A stretch of 45,699 nt of DNA, from the NCBI GenBank assembly GCA_023443455.1, contig JAEZUE010000094.1, positions 1 to 45,699 of the forward strand. Direction: 5' to 3'. The notes under the pieces were generated by a model. That model was not told the origin of the DNA and did no database searches. It was given only the letters and a program-made list of their open reading frames with translations. The position numbers and the translations under genes are program-made. This stretch comes from Verrucomicrobiota bacterium. GTDB lineage: Bacteria; Verrucomicrobiota; Verrucomicrobiia; Opitutales; Opitutaceae. Positions within the stretch are counted from its first letter, which is position 1. Each line of letters opens with the position of its first letter. Below are positions 23,628-31,161 of this stretch, piece after piece.

Positions 23628-25388
23628 ATGAACAGCCCCCGGTTGTTTTTCGTCTTCGCGTTGTTCGCCCTCGCCGGCGCGCTGCGCGCCGAGCTGATGC
23701 GAGATGTCGAATACGGAGTGGCGGGCGGCGAGCGGCTGCTTCTCGACATCAACGTGCCCGACGGCGACGGCCCCTTCCCGGTCGCGATCCTGATCCACGG
23801 CGGCGGATGGGGCAGCGGCGACAAGGCCGGCAGCGACAAACCCGGCAACGGCGCCGACATCACCCCGTGGTTCGCGCCGCTGACCGAGGCGAAGTTCGCC
23901 TGGTTCTCGATCAACTACCGGCTCGCGCCGAAGAACCGGTGGCCGGCGTGTCTCGAGGATGTGCACACGGCGATTCGTTGGGTGAAGGCCCACGCCTCGG
24001 AGTACAAGGCCGACGCGAACCACATCGCGTTGTTCGGCCACTCCGCCGGCGGGCAGCTCGCCTGCCTGGCGGGTCTCGTCGCCGACGATGCCACCCGCGT
24101 GCGGGCCGTGGTGGGTTTCGCGCCCGCGACGGATTTCGAGCAGGATCTCGCCGCTCGCGGCGGCATCTCGAAGGGGTTGCGCGACCTGTTCGGCTGTTCG
24201 GAGGAAACCAGTGAACAGAATCTCGCGCTGCTGCGTGCCGCTTCGCCGATCAACCGCGTCGGGCCGGTGTTGCCGCACTTCCTGCTGGTCCATGGCACGG
24301 CGGACAAGAGCGTGCCGTTCCAGCAGTCGTTGAATTTTCAGGCCAAGGTCCGCGCCGCCGGGGGCACGTGCGATCTGCTCAAGATCGAGGATGCTCCCCA
24401 CCGCCTGCTCCTCTGGGCGGATCACGATCCGGAGTTCATGGCGAAGACGATCGAGTGGACGCGGAAGGCCCTCGCGCCCGAGGTGAAGATCCCGGTGGTC
24501 GCGGCCGATGGCTCGGGCGATTTCCGCACGGTGCAGGAGGCGATCAACGCCTCGCCGCAGACGAGCAGTTCGGAGCGCCCCTGGATCATCCGGATCAAAG
24601 CCGGCACCTACAAGGAGCGGGTCTATATCCAGCGCGAGAAGCGATTCCTGCATCTGGTCGGCGACGACCCCGCAACCACGATCATCACCTACGATCTCCA
24701 CGCGAACCTGCCCGGGCCGGACGGGAAGAACCTCGGCACGTTCCGCACACCGACCGCGCAGATCGACGCCGACGATTTCACCGCGGAGAACCTGACGTTC
24801 GAGAATTCCGCCGGTCCGGTCGGGCAGGCGCTCGCGATCCGGATCGACGGCGACCGTCACGTGTATCGCAACTGTCGTTTTCTCGGTTGGCAGGACACGA
24901 TCTTCACCAACCGCGGGCGGCACTACTTCGAAAGCTGTCATATCGCCGGCCACGTCGACTTCATCTTCGGCGGGGCGACGGATTGGTATGAACGCTGCCA
25001 CATCCACTGTCTCAAGAACGGCTACATCACGGCCGCCTCGACGCCGGAAGAGACGCCGTTCGGCTTCGTCTTCCGTCGCTGCACGATCACCGGCGAAACG
25101 CCCGAGGTGCGCACCTATCTCGGGCGCCCGTGGCGACCGTTTGCGGCGACGCTGTTCCTCGACTGCGAGATGTCCGAGGTGGTGCGGCCGGAAGGCTGGC
25201 ACAACTGGGGCAAGCCCGAGCGCGAAGCGACGACACGTTACGGCGAATACGGAAGCACCGGTCCGGGAGGAGATACCGCGGCCCGCGTTGCCTGGGTCGG
25301 GAATCTGGCCCTCGAGGAAGCCGCCGCGATCACTCCCGCGCGAGTCCTGGCCGGTGCCGACGGCTGGCACCCGACCCGCGCCCGTTGA
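23628..25388 (+). CDS. Fusion: alpha/beta-hydrolase esterase + CE8 pectin methylesterase
   Basis: A 586-aa exported two-domain enzyme with signal peptide RLFFVFALFALAGALRA. Domain 1 (about 25-283) is a BD-FAE/acetylesterase-type alpha/beta hydrolase: oxyanion motif HGGGW (57-61), nucleophile S139 in GHSAGG, D226 in HGTADKS, and H258 in APHRL. Domain 2 (about 285-580) is a CE8 right-handed beta-helix: GQALAIR, GWQDTIF (Q422, D423), GHVDFIFGGA (D444) and YLGRPW (R500, W502) complete the active site. CE8 removes methyl esters from homogalacturonan. The esterase partner probably removes acetyl or feruloyl groups, but its specificity cannot be told from sequence. It is the last gene of the operon, and palindrome copy 2 follows after 67 bases. 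Confidence 0.92.
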   Translation: MNSPRLFFVFALFALAGALRAELMRDVEYGVAGGERLLLDINVPDGDGPFPVAILIHGGGWGSGDKAGSDKPGNGADITPWFAPLTEAKFAWFSINYRLAPKNRWPACLEDVHTAIRWVKAHASEYKADANHIALFGHSAGGQLACLAGLVADDATRVRAVVGFAPATDFEQDLAARGGISKGLRDLFGCSEETSEQNLALLRAASPINRVGPVLPHFLLVHGTADKSVPFQQSLNFQAKVRAAGGTCDLLKIEDAPHRLLLWADHDPEFMAKTIEWTRKALAPEVKIPVVAADGSGDFRTVQEAINASPQTSSSERPWIIRIKAGTYKERVYIQREKRFLHLVGDDPATTIITYDLHANLPGPDGKNLGTFRTPTAQIDADDFTAENLTFENSAGPVGQALAIRIDGDRHVYRNCRFLGWQDTIFTNRGRHYFESCHIAGHVDFIFGGATDWYERCHIHCLKNGYITAASTPEETPFGFVFRRCTITGETPEVRTYLGRPWRPFAATLFLDCEMSEVVRPEGWHNWGKPEREATTRYGEYGSTGPGGDTAARVAWVGNLALEEAAAITPARVLAGADGWHPTRAR

Positions 25389-25455
25389 CCCCCGGCCCGC
25401 TCCCCACCCAGCGCCGCCCTTCTGCGCCACTCGACGCTTCCGAAACCGGCCGCGA

Positions 25456-25489
25456 GGAAAAATAGCGTGACGGTCGTCGCGTTATTCGG
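25456..25489. repeat. Palindrome copy 2, in the promoter/leader of the PaaX-like gene
   Basis: The left arm is GGAAAAATAGCGTGACG, identical to copy 3. The right arm keeps the core CGTCGCGTTATT but has lost the outer T-run. It ends 20 bases before the regulator's ATG, where a repressor site would overlap the promoter or leader. It also lies 67 bases after the CE8 fusion gene, but without the T-tract it would be a weak forward terminator. Confidence 0.75.
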
Positions 25490-25509
25490 AAACGTGGATA
25501 CGAAGGGGC

Positions 25510-26289
25510 ATGGGAAGAAGGTTGCATCTCGAATCGGTGGTTTTCCTGGAGTGCCTGGGCGAAGCGGTGGCGGACGGTTTGAAGTGGTTGGCTCGTCCCA
25601 CCGTTTCCGGGTTGTCCTATTCTTATGACGACGAACCGTTGGGGCGGAAACTCCGGGCGATGGCCGCGCGGGGCGTGATCGCTCTGCCCGATCCGACCGA
25701 TGCCCGCATCCTCCGTCTGACGGAACGGGGACACGCCATTGTAAACAACGGGGTTTGTCCTCCCGAACAGTGGGGGCGCAACTGGGACGGACTTTGGCGG
25801 ATGATTCTCTTCGACATCGCCGAGGTGGATCGGCCGGTTCGCACCCGGCTCCGGAAAGTGCTGACGACGGCGCGGATGGGATACCTGCAGGGGAGTGCGT
25901 GGATTTCGCCGGATCCGCTCGGGGGATTGCGGGATGAGGTCCGTGCGATTACCCCCGATCCGGAATCGTTGCTGTTTTTCGAAGGCAAGCCCTTCGCCGG
26001 TGAGTCGGATGCTTCGTTGGTGAACGGGGCCTGGAGCCTTCGGCGGTTGCGGAAAGCCCACGAGTATTGCCTGGGTCTTCTCCGGCGTCCGCCGGGCGTT
26101 GCTGCGTCCGGTGCCGCGTGGATGGCGTGGCTGGCCGAGGAGCGGACGGCCTGGGAGGAGGCGTTGGCTCTCGACCCGCTGCTGCCCGATGCGCTCTTGC
26201 CGGCCGACTATCTTGGCAAGGAGGTCCATGCATTGCGCCGCGAAGTGCTCCGCCGGGCGTTGCCACGCCTGTTGACGGAGGAAAAATAG
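25510..26289 (+). CDS. PaaX-family transcriptional regulator
   Basis: A 259-aa protein with AGGGG-type ribosome site 5-8 bases before the ATG. The N-terminus (about 1-75) is a winged-helix candidate (GLSYSYDDEPLGRKLRAMAA, then RILRLTERGHAIV). The central Cas2-like region typical of PaaX is at about 90-165 (WDGLWRMILFDIAEVDRPVR, then LRKVLTTARMGYLQGSAWIS). The C-terminal helical part follows (GAWSLRRLRKAHEYCLGLL). PaaX proteins repress phenylacetate-type pathways, usually with a CoA-thioester effector. No such pathway is here, so the target and ligand are unknown. It is bracketed by palindromes at 25456 and 26280, and its TAG stop lies inside the latter. Autoregulation through copy 2 is the simplest reading. 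Confidence 0.78.
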   Translation: MGRRLHLESVVFLECLGEAVADGLKWLARPTVSGLSYSYDDEPLGRKLRAMAARGVIALPDPTDARILRLTERGHAIVNNGVCPPEQWGRNWDGLWRMILFDIAEVDRPVRTRLRKVLTTARMGYLQGSAWISPDPLGGLRDEVRAITPDPESLLFFEGKPFAGESDASLVNGAWSLRRLRKAHEYCLGLLRRPPGVAASGAAWMAWLAEERTAWEEALALDPLLPDALLPADYLGKEVHALRREVLRRALPRLLTEEK

Positions 26290-26315
26290 CGTGACGACCG
26301 TCACGCTATTTTTCC
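26280..26315. repeat. Palindrome copy 3: perfect 17-bp inverted repeat over the PaaX-like stop codon
   Basis: GGAAAAATAGCGTGACG (26280-26296), AC, then its exact reverse complement (26299-26315). The TAG stop of the regulator is at 26287-26289 inside the left arm. It also lies between convergent genes (the regulator forward, dprA reverse), and its A-tract/T-tract flanks would allow termination in both directions. The identical core in copies 1 and 2 suggests a dispersed element or a protein site rather than a chance terminator. Confidence 0.85.
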
Positions 26316-26414
26316 TGCGGGTGGATGGCTGCGCAGATTGGGTGGGGGCGGAAGGAGTCCATTCGGGCCGAGCGCGCCGAACGGGGCGCGGGCGGCGCGG
26401 GTGGGGCGGGCGGC

Positions 26415-27536
26415 TCAGGCGTTGGCCTCGTAGGCGCCGTCGAGACGTTTTGCGACCTGCTTCTTGAGCTCGAGCATCATCAACGCAGGGGAGAGCTCGG
26501 GGTGGGGCAGACCGGTCTTCTCGGCGAGGTCGTCGATGGTGAGGATTTCCCCGCCGGCAAAGGCGGCGTACACCTTCGCCTCCGGTTCGGAAAGCGCGGG
26601 TCTGGCTGTCGCCGCGCCGGCGATTCTGGTGCGCGCGGCGGGATGCAATCCGGGGAGCGACTGGAGCTCGGCGAGGATGTCGTCGACGCCGGTGCAGAGG
26701 ATCGCGCCGTCGCGAATGAGCTGGTGGCAGCCGGCGCTGGTGGCTTGGTCGATGCGTCCGGGCACGGCGAAGAGCTGCCGGCCCTGCTCTCCGGCGAAAC
26801 GGGCGGTGATCATCGAGCCGCCGTCGACATCGCTCTCGATCACCACCACGGCGGCGCAGAGGCCGGAGACGATGCGGTTGCGCATGGCGAAGCTTTGACG
26901 GTCGGCGCGGCGGCCGAAGGGGAACTCGCTGACGATCGCCCCGCCGGCCTCGACTCGCCGGTAGAGTTCGAGGTTTTCGGGCGGATACACGATGTCGAGG
27001 CCGGTGCCGAGCACGGCGGCGGTGGCGCCGCCGGCCTCCAGTGCACCCTCGTGCGCGGCGGTGTCGATGCCGCGGGCGAGCCCGCTGACGATGCAGAAGC
27101 CGGCGCGGGCGAGTTCGCCGGCGAAACGCTTCGCGATGCCCTGGCCGTAGAGCGTGGTGCGGCGGCTGCCGACCAGGGCGATGCCGGGACGGTCCCAACA
27201 GTAATTACCTTTCTTGTACAGGCCGATCGGCGGGTCGTGGATCTCGCGCAGGGCCTGCGGGTAGTGCGGGCTGCGGACGGGAACGAATTCGGCGCGGGCC
27301 TGGGCGAGGCGTTCCTCTTCGCGGGCGAGGTTGAACAGCGGTTCCCAACCCAGAATCGTGTCGGCGATCGCGGGGCCGACGCCGCGGACCGCCTGGAGTG
27401 TCCTGGTCGACGCGGCGAAAATTTTCCGCGGGTCGCCGCCGAGCGTTTCGAGCAGCCGGTTGGTCGTGATCGGCCCGATGTTGGGCAGGGCGTTGAGGGT
27501 GAGGAACGCCTGCCATTCTGTCAGTTCGGTGCTCAT
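26415..27536 (-). CDS. dprA: DNA-processing protein DprA
   Basis: A 373-aa DprA/Smf protein. An N-terminal HhH/SAM-like part is present (ALPNIGPITTNRLLETLGG, then VRGVGPAIADTIL). The Rossmann-like DNA-binding core is at about 105-295, with GIALVGSRRTTLYGQGIAKR, GFCIVSGLARGIDTAAHEGA and PFGRRADRQSFAMRNRIVSG. A C-terminal winged-helix-like domain follows (ILTIDDLAEKTGLPHPELS). DprA protects incoming single-stranded DNA and loads RecA during natural transformation. It is the last gene of a reverse-strand cluster after acpS and nnr, with 88 bases between nnr and dprA, and probably ends at the palindrome at 26280-26315. No other competence gene is in the window. Confidence 0.95.
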   Translation of the reverse strand: MSTELTEWQAFLTLNALPNIGPITTNRLLETLGGDPRKIFAASTRTLQAVRGVGPAIADTILGWEPLFNLAREEERLAQARAEFVPVRSPHYPQALREIHDPPIGLYKKGNYCWDRPGIALVGSRRTTLYGQGIAKRFAGELARAGFCIVSGLARGIDTAAHEGALEAGGATAAVLGTGLDIVYPPENLELYRRVEAGGAIVSEFPFGRRADRQSFAMRNRIVSGLCAAVVVIESDVDGGSMITARFAGEQGRQLFAVPGRIDQATSAGCHQLIRDGAILCTGVDDILAELQSLPGLHPAARTRIAGAATARPALSEPEAKVYAAFAGGEILTIDDLAEKTGLPHPELSPALMMLELKKQVAKRLDGAYEANA

Positions 27537-27624
27537 GGAGGATCGGGGCGGGGCCGGAAGCGGAAATCAGGAGGCGTTCGAGGGCCGGAGGTCGGGCGCG
27601 GGCGACGCCCGCAGTTGGGTCGGC

Positions 27625-29202
27625 TCACGGTTCATGGCGGGTCTCGACGAGCGTGGGCGCGAGGTGGGCGAGCAGATCGGTGGCGACGGCGGAGAGCGGC
27701 CCTTGGGTGCGGGCGAGTCGGTCGGCGGCGAGGCCGTGCCACGCGAGCCCCTGGGCGACGAGCACGAGCGGTTCGGTGTCGGCGTCGGTGGCGAGGCGGC
27801 CGCCGACGAGGCCGGCCAGCACATCGCCGCTGCCGCCGCGCGCCAGGACGGGGCCTCCGAACAGGCTGTGCCAGACGCCGTGGCCGTCGCTGAGGCGCGA
27901 GATCGGGCCCTTGAGCACAGTGAGGACGTTGCGTTCCATCGCGAAGTCGACGAGTTCGGCGTCCTCGACCGGTGTCGCCGATTTGTGGTTGCGGAGACGG
28001 GCGAACTCGCCGAGGTGCGGCGTGAGCACGACGGGGCGGCGTGGGCGGATGCCGAGGGTGTCGATCACGGCGGGCTGCAACGCATCGGCATCGAGCACGA
28101 CCGGGCATTCGGCGAGGGAGAGCAGGCCCTGGACGAGGGCGCGGGTCTCCCGTTCGCCCCCGAGGCCGGGGCCGGCGACGAGCGCGGTGGCTCGCCCGAG
28201 GTGGGGGCGCAGCGCGGTGAGGTTCTCGAGGGCGATGCTGCCGTCGGGCGTCTCGGTGGCGGGTATCCACATCGCCTCGGGCGCGCGGGCGGCGAAGGCG
28301 GGGGCCACGGACTCGGGGACGACTGCCGTGACGAGACCGACGCCGCTGCGTAGTGCCGCGAGCACGCACATGAGCGCCGCTCCGGGCATGGTGCGCGAGC
28401 CGGCGACGACGAGCAGATGGCCGAAGACGCGCTTGTCGCAGCCGGCGGGCCGGAGCTGGCGGAGCGGGTCGAGCACGTCGGCGGTGAGCACGTGTCGGTG
28501 GACGAGGGAGGGTTCGGCGGCGTCGAAGAAGCCGATGTCGACGTAGCGGATACGGCCGGTCCACTGGGAGGAGGAGGCGCGCAGCAGGGGCTCCTTGACG
28601 ATGCCGGTGGCGTAGGTGAAGTCGGCGCGACAGGCGACGGGGGCGGACTCCTCGCCGACGCCGGTGGGCAGGTCGACGGCGACACGCAGGCCGAAGGAAC
28701 GGTGCTCGTTGAGGGCGTCGAGCAGGTTGGCCAGTTCGGGGGCGAGCGGGAGGCGGAACTGCAGACCGAGGATGCCGTCGACGCAGAGGTCCCATACCTC
28801 CTCGGCGGCGAGGCGTTCGCGCAGGCCGCGGACGGTGGCGAGATCGATCCGGTCGGGGGCGTACTCGAGCAGTTCGCGCCAGGCGCGGGCGGCGAGGGGG
28901 CGGAGTGTTCGTTCGCCGAATACGGGAAGGATGGTGGCGCGGGCCTGTGGGAGCGCGGCGAGGAGGGCGTGGGCGGCGAGGAGAGCGTCGCCGCCGTTGT
29001 GGCCCTTGCCGACGAGGATCAGGAGGCGGGCATCGGGGCGCAGGGCGCCGATCTCGGCGGCATCGCGGAGGATGCCGGCGGCCACGCCGCGACCGGCGCG
29101 TTGCATGGCGGCCCATTCGGCGGGCTCGCCACCGATGAGCTGGCGGCGCTCCCAATCGAGCGCTTCCTTGCACGAGAAGACGGGGTGGGCGTAGCGGTGC
29201 AC
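27625..29202 (-). CDS. nnr: Bifunctional NAD(P)H-hydrate epimerase/ADP-dependent dehydratase
   Basis: A 525-aa two-domain repair enzyme with a GTG start at 29202. The N-terminal YjeF_N/NnrE epimerase (about 1-230) has LLILVGKGHNGGDALLAAHA and RVAVDLPTGVGEE. The C-terminal NnrD dehydratase (about 240-520) has GHLLVVAGSRTMPGAALMCV, ATALVAGPGLGGERE, VLTPHLGEFARL and the nucleotide-site motif ARGGSGDVLAGLVGG. Together they convert damaged, hydrated NADH and NADPH back to the active cofactors in the cytoplasm. Length matches the fused E. coli YjeF. It lies between acpS (103-base gap) and dprA (88-base gap) on the same strand. The acpS-nnr order is common in bacteria. Confidence 0.95.
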   Translation of the reverse strand: MHRYAHPVFSCKEALDWERRQLIGGEPAEWAAMQRAGRGVAAGILRDAAEIGALRPDARLLILVGKGHNGGDALLAAHALLAALPQARATILPVFGERTLRPLAARAWRELLEYAPDRIDLATVRGLRERLAAEEVWDLCVDGILGLQFRLPLAPELANLLDALNEHRSFGLRVAVDLPTGVGEESAPVACRADFTYATGIVKEPLLRASSSQWTGRIRYVDIGFFDAAEPSLVHRHVLTADVLDPLRQLRPAGCDKRVFGHLLVVAGSRTMPGAALMCVLAALRSGVGLVTAVVPESVAPAFAARAPEAMWIPATETPDGSIALENLTALRPHLGRATALVAGPGLGGERETRALVQGLLSLAECPVVLDADALQPAVIDTLGIRPRRPVVLTPHLGEFARLRNHKSATPVEDAELVDFAMERNVLTVLKGPISRLSDGHGVWHSLFGGPVLARGGSGDVLAGLVGGRLATDADTEPLVLVAQGLAWHGLAADRLARTQGPLSAVATDLLAHLAPTLVETRHEP

Positions 29203-29305
29203 TTGGAGGGATTGCCGATGGGCGGCGGTGGGTAGGGCGAGAAGGACGAGGGCGGGTGAGCGTGGGCGAACGATCGTCCATCGATCACCCGGCGTGGTCC
29301 ATTCC

Positions 29306-29728
29306 CTAGGGTTCCGGGTCGTCGCAGCGGACGATGGCGGCGACGGCGAAGGCGATGGTATCGGAGTGGGAGAGACTGAGCAGGATGTTGGTGCCGCCGA
29401 CGTGGTGGAGCAGGGCGAGGCCTTTTTCGTCGAGGTGGACCAGAGGCTCGCTGCGCGCCCCGTGGCGCACGGAGATGGACGTCCAGTCGAGTGCGGCGCC
29501 GATGCCGGTGGTGAAGGCCTTGGCGACGGCTTCCTTGGCGGCGAAGCGTGCGGCGAGAGATCGGGCCGGGTGGCGGTGGGAGAGGCAGTAGGCGCGTTCC
29601 TCCGGGGTGAAGACGCGGGCGAGGAAACGTTCGCCTTGGCGTTCGTAGACGCCGGCCACGCGGGAAATCTCGATCACATCGGTGCCGAGACCGAGGAGAG
29701 TGCCGCCGGGCGGGAGCTGCAGGTTCAC
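29306..29728 (-). CDS. acpS: Holo-[acyl-carrier-protein] synthase
   Basis: A 140-aa 4'-phosphopantetheinyl transferase with a GTG start at 29728. The Mg2+/CoA site motifs are present: GLGTDVIEISRV at the start and LAARFAAKEAVAKAF with its Lys-Glu pair. The C-terminal strand ILLSLSHSDTIAFAVAAIV is typical. It transfers phosphopantetheine from CoA to apo-ACP, which is needed for fatty-acid synthesis. Usual AcpS length is about 120-130, so it is slightly long at both ends. It is the first gene of the acpS-nnr-dprA cluster. The divergent small gene at 30021 lies 292 bases away, so the promoter should be in that gap. Confidence 0.94.
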   Translation of the reverse strand: MNLQLPPGGTLLGLGTDVIEISRVAGVYERQGERFLARVFTPEERAYCLSHRHPARSLAARFAAKEAVAKAFTTGIGAALDWTSISVRHGARSEPLVHLDEKGLALLHHVGGTNILLSLSHSDTIAFAVAAIVRCDDPEP

Positions 29729-30020
29729 GGGGCGGGAGAATGAAAAACGCGGCGACGGGCCGCGAGTCGAAAGTCGGGATTGTGAGCGGTGGCTGTTCCG
29801 GGTGGGTGGCGAATCGGGGTGGGCTGCGAACGATCGCGGGTTGGCCCGGGGCCTCGGGAGGGCGCGCCATGCCGAGCCGGCGGCATCGGGGCGCGGGATC
29901 GAAGTGTCCTTTCCCGTCCGCGATTGCCATGCTGCTTTTGTTACGCTTCAAACGCGTCGCCGGCGGAGATACTTCCTTCTTCGTCGAAGCAGCAAACCGT
30001 AGTTACCGAAAGCAACCATC

Positions 30021-30149
30021 ATGGGTGACAAATCGCCAAAGTCGGTGAACAAACAGGCCGCACAAAAACACTCCAAGGCCAGCGCCATTCAGGCCGGCAA
30101 ACAGCAGGCCATCGCCGCGAAGCAGGCGGCCGGGGTGAAGAAGAAGTGA
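30021..30149 (+). CDS. 42-aa lysine/glutamine/alanine-rich small protein
   Basis: A short open frame, ATG at 30021 and TGA at 30147-30149. It reads MGDKSPKSVNKQAAQKHSKA and then an Ala/Gln/Lys helix ending AAGVKKK. The charge is strongly positive, with about 10 Lys in 42 residues and no aromatic residues. Small proteins beginning MGDKSPKSxNK occur in many unrelated bacteria (from memory, no search done) and have no known function. A nucleic-acid-associated or intrinsically disordered helix is a guess. There is no strong Shine-Dalgarno site. It stands alone between divergent acpS and the convergent end of pdxJ. Confidence 0.72.
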   Translation: MGDKSPKSVNKQAAQKHSKASAIQAGKQQAIAAKQAAGVKKK

Positions 30150-30222
30150 GATTCGCCTCGGGCAATCGGCGCGGCCCTGCGGTGCGGTGACGGTTGCCCG
30201 GGGGACTTGTGGTCGGGTCGGC

Positions 30223-30978
30223 TCAGCCGCGCATCCGGCCCTTCATCTCGCGTACGGCTTCGTCGATGCCGGTGAGCAGGGCGCGGGAAAGGATGCTGTG
30301 GCCGATGTTGAGCTCGTGCAGAGCGGGGATGGTGCGGATGTCGGCGATGTTGGTGTAGTTGATACCGTGGCCGGCGTTGACGGTGAGGCCGAGACGTTGG
30401 CCGAGATCGGCGGCGGCGCGGAGGCGGTCGAGTTCGGTGACGACGGCCGAGGTGAAATAGGCGTGGGCGAAGGCGCCGGTGTGGAGCTCGACGAAGGGGC
30501 TTTTCATGTCGGCGGCGGCCTGCAGCGAGGTTTCGTCGGGGTCGATGAAGAGGCTGGTCTTGATGCCGGCGGCCGAGAGGGCGGCGACGGTGTCGGCGAC
30601 GCGGGAGCGTTGGCCGACGATGTCGAGTCCGCCCTCGGTGGTGACCTCGGTCCGGCCCTCGGGCACGAGGCAGGCGAACTCGGGTTTGAGCTTCAGGGCG
30701 AACGCGATCATGGCGTCGGTGCAGGCCATCTCCAGGTTGAGGCGGGTCTTGATCGATTCGCGCAGGCGCCAGACATCGCGTTCCTGGATATGGCGGCGGT
30801 CCTCGCGCAGGTGGACGGTGATGCCGTCGGCGCCGGCGCGTTCGGCGGCGAGGGCGAGTTCGACCGGGTCGGGTTCGATGAAGCGGCCGCAGGTCTCGGG
30901 CTCCGCGCGATAGCGGGCCTGCCGGAGGGTGGCGGCGTGGTCGATGTTAACTCCGAGAAGAAGGTGCGAGGTGGACAT
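30223..30978 (-). CDS. pdxJ: Pyridoxine 5'-phosphate synthase
   Basis: A 251-aa TIM-barrel enzyme read from the ATG at 30978; the 47 upstream in-frame residues are low-complexity and excluded. Family signatures are LLGVNIDHAATLRQAR at the N-terminus, GITVHLREDRRHIQERD (catalytic His and phosphate ligands), LNLEMACTDAM (catalytic Glu), LVPEGRTEVTTEGGLD, and NAGHGINYTNI near the C-terminus. It condenses 1-deoxyxylulose 5-phosphate with 3-amino-2-oxopropyl phosphate to form pyridoxine 5'-phosphate in the DXP-dependent vitamin B6 pathway. The length is normal (E. coli 243 aa). It is divergent from the VC0807-like gene at 31162 and appears monocistronic. Confidence 0.96.
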   Translation of the reverse strand: MSTSHLLLGVNIDHAATLRQARYRAEPETCGRFIEPDPVELALAAERAGADGITVHLREDRRHIQERDVWRLRESIKTRLNLEMACTDAMIAFALKLKPEFACLVPEGRTEVTTEGGLDIVGQRSRVADTVAALSAAGIKTSLFIDPDETSLQAAADMKSPFVELHTGAFAHAYFTSAVVTELDRLRAAADLGQRLGLTVNAGHGINYTNIADIRTIPALHELNIGHSILSRALLTGIDEAVREMKGRMRG

Positions 30979-31161
30979 GGTAGCGGAGGCAAAGATGCGC
31001 GGGACGTGTCGCAGGGCGAGGCGGGAAATGGCGGTTGGCGGCGTGGGTGGCGCGACGCGGCGGCGCGCGGGCCGGGGGGATGCATGGGGGGAGAACGGTG
31101 CGCGGTGGCGACGTTTCAATGCTTGGGGAAAAGCCTGTTCATCCGGCGCGGCTTCGGCTCA

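Noticed and set aside
25510..26289. Cas2 nuclease or transposase identity for the gene between the palindromes
   Set aside because: The Cas2-like stretch is flanked by winged-helix and C-terminal parts as in PaaX. No Cas1, repeat array, HUH motif or DDE motif is present.
26325..27893. 522-aa forward open frame opposite dprA
   Set aside because: Gly/Ala/Arg-rich shadow of dprA with no domain or start signal. Forward frames opposite nnr and pdxJ were rejected likewise.
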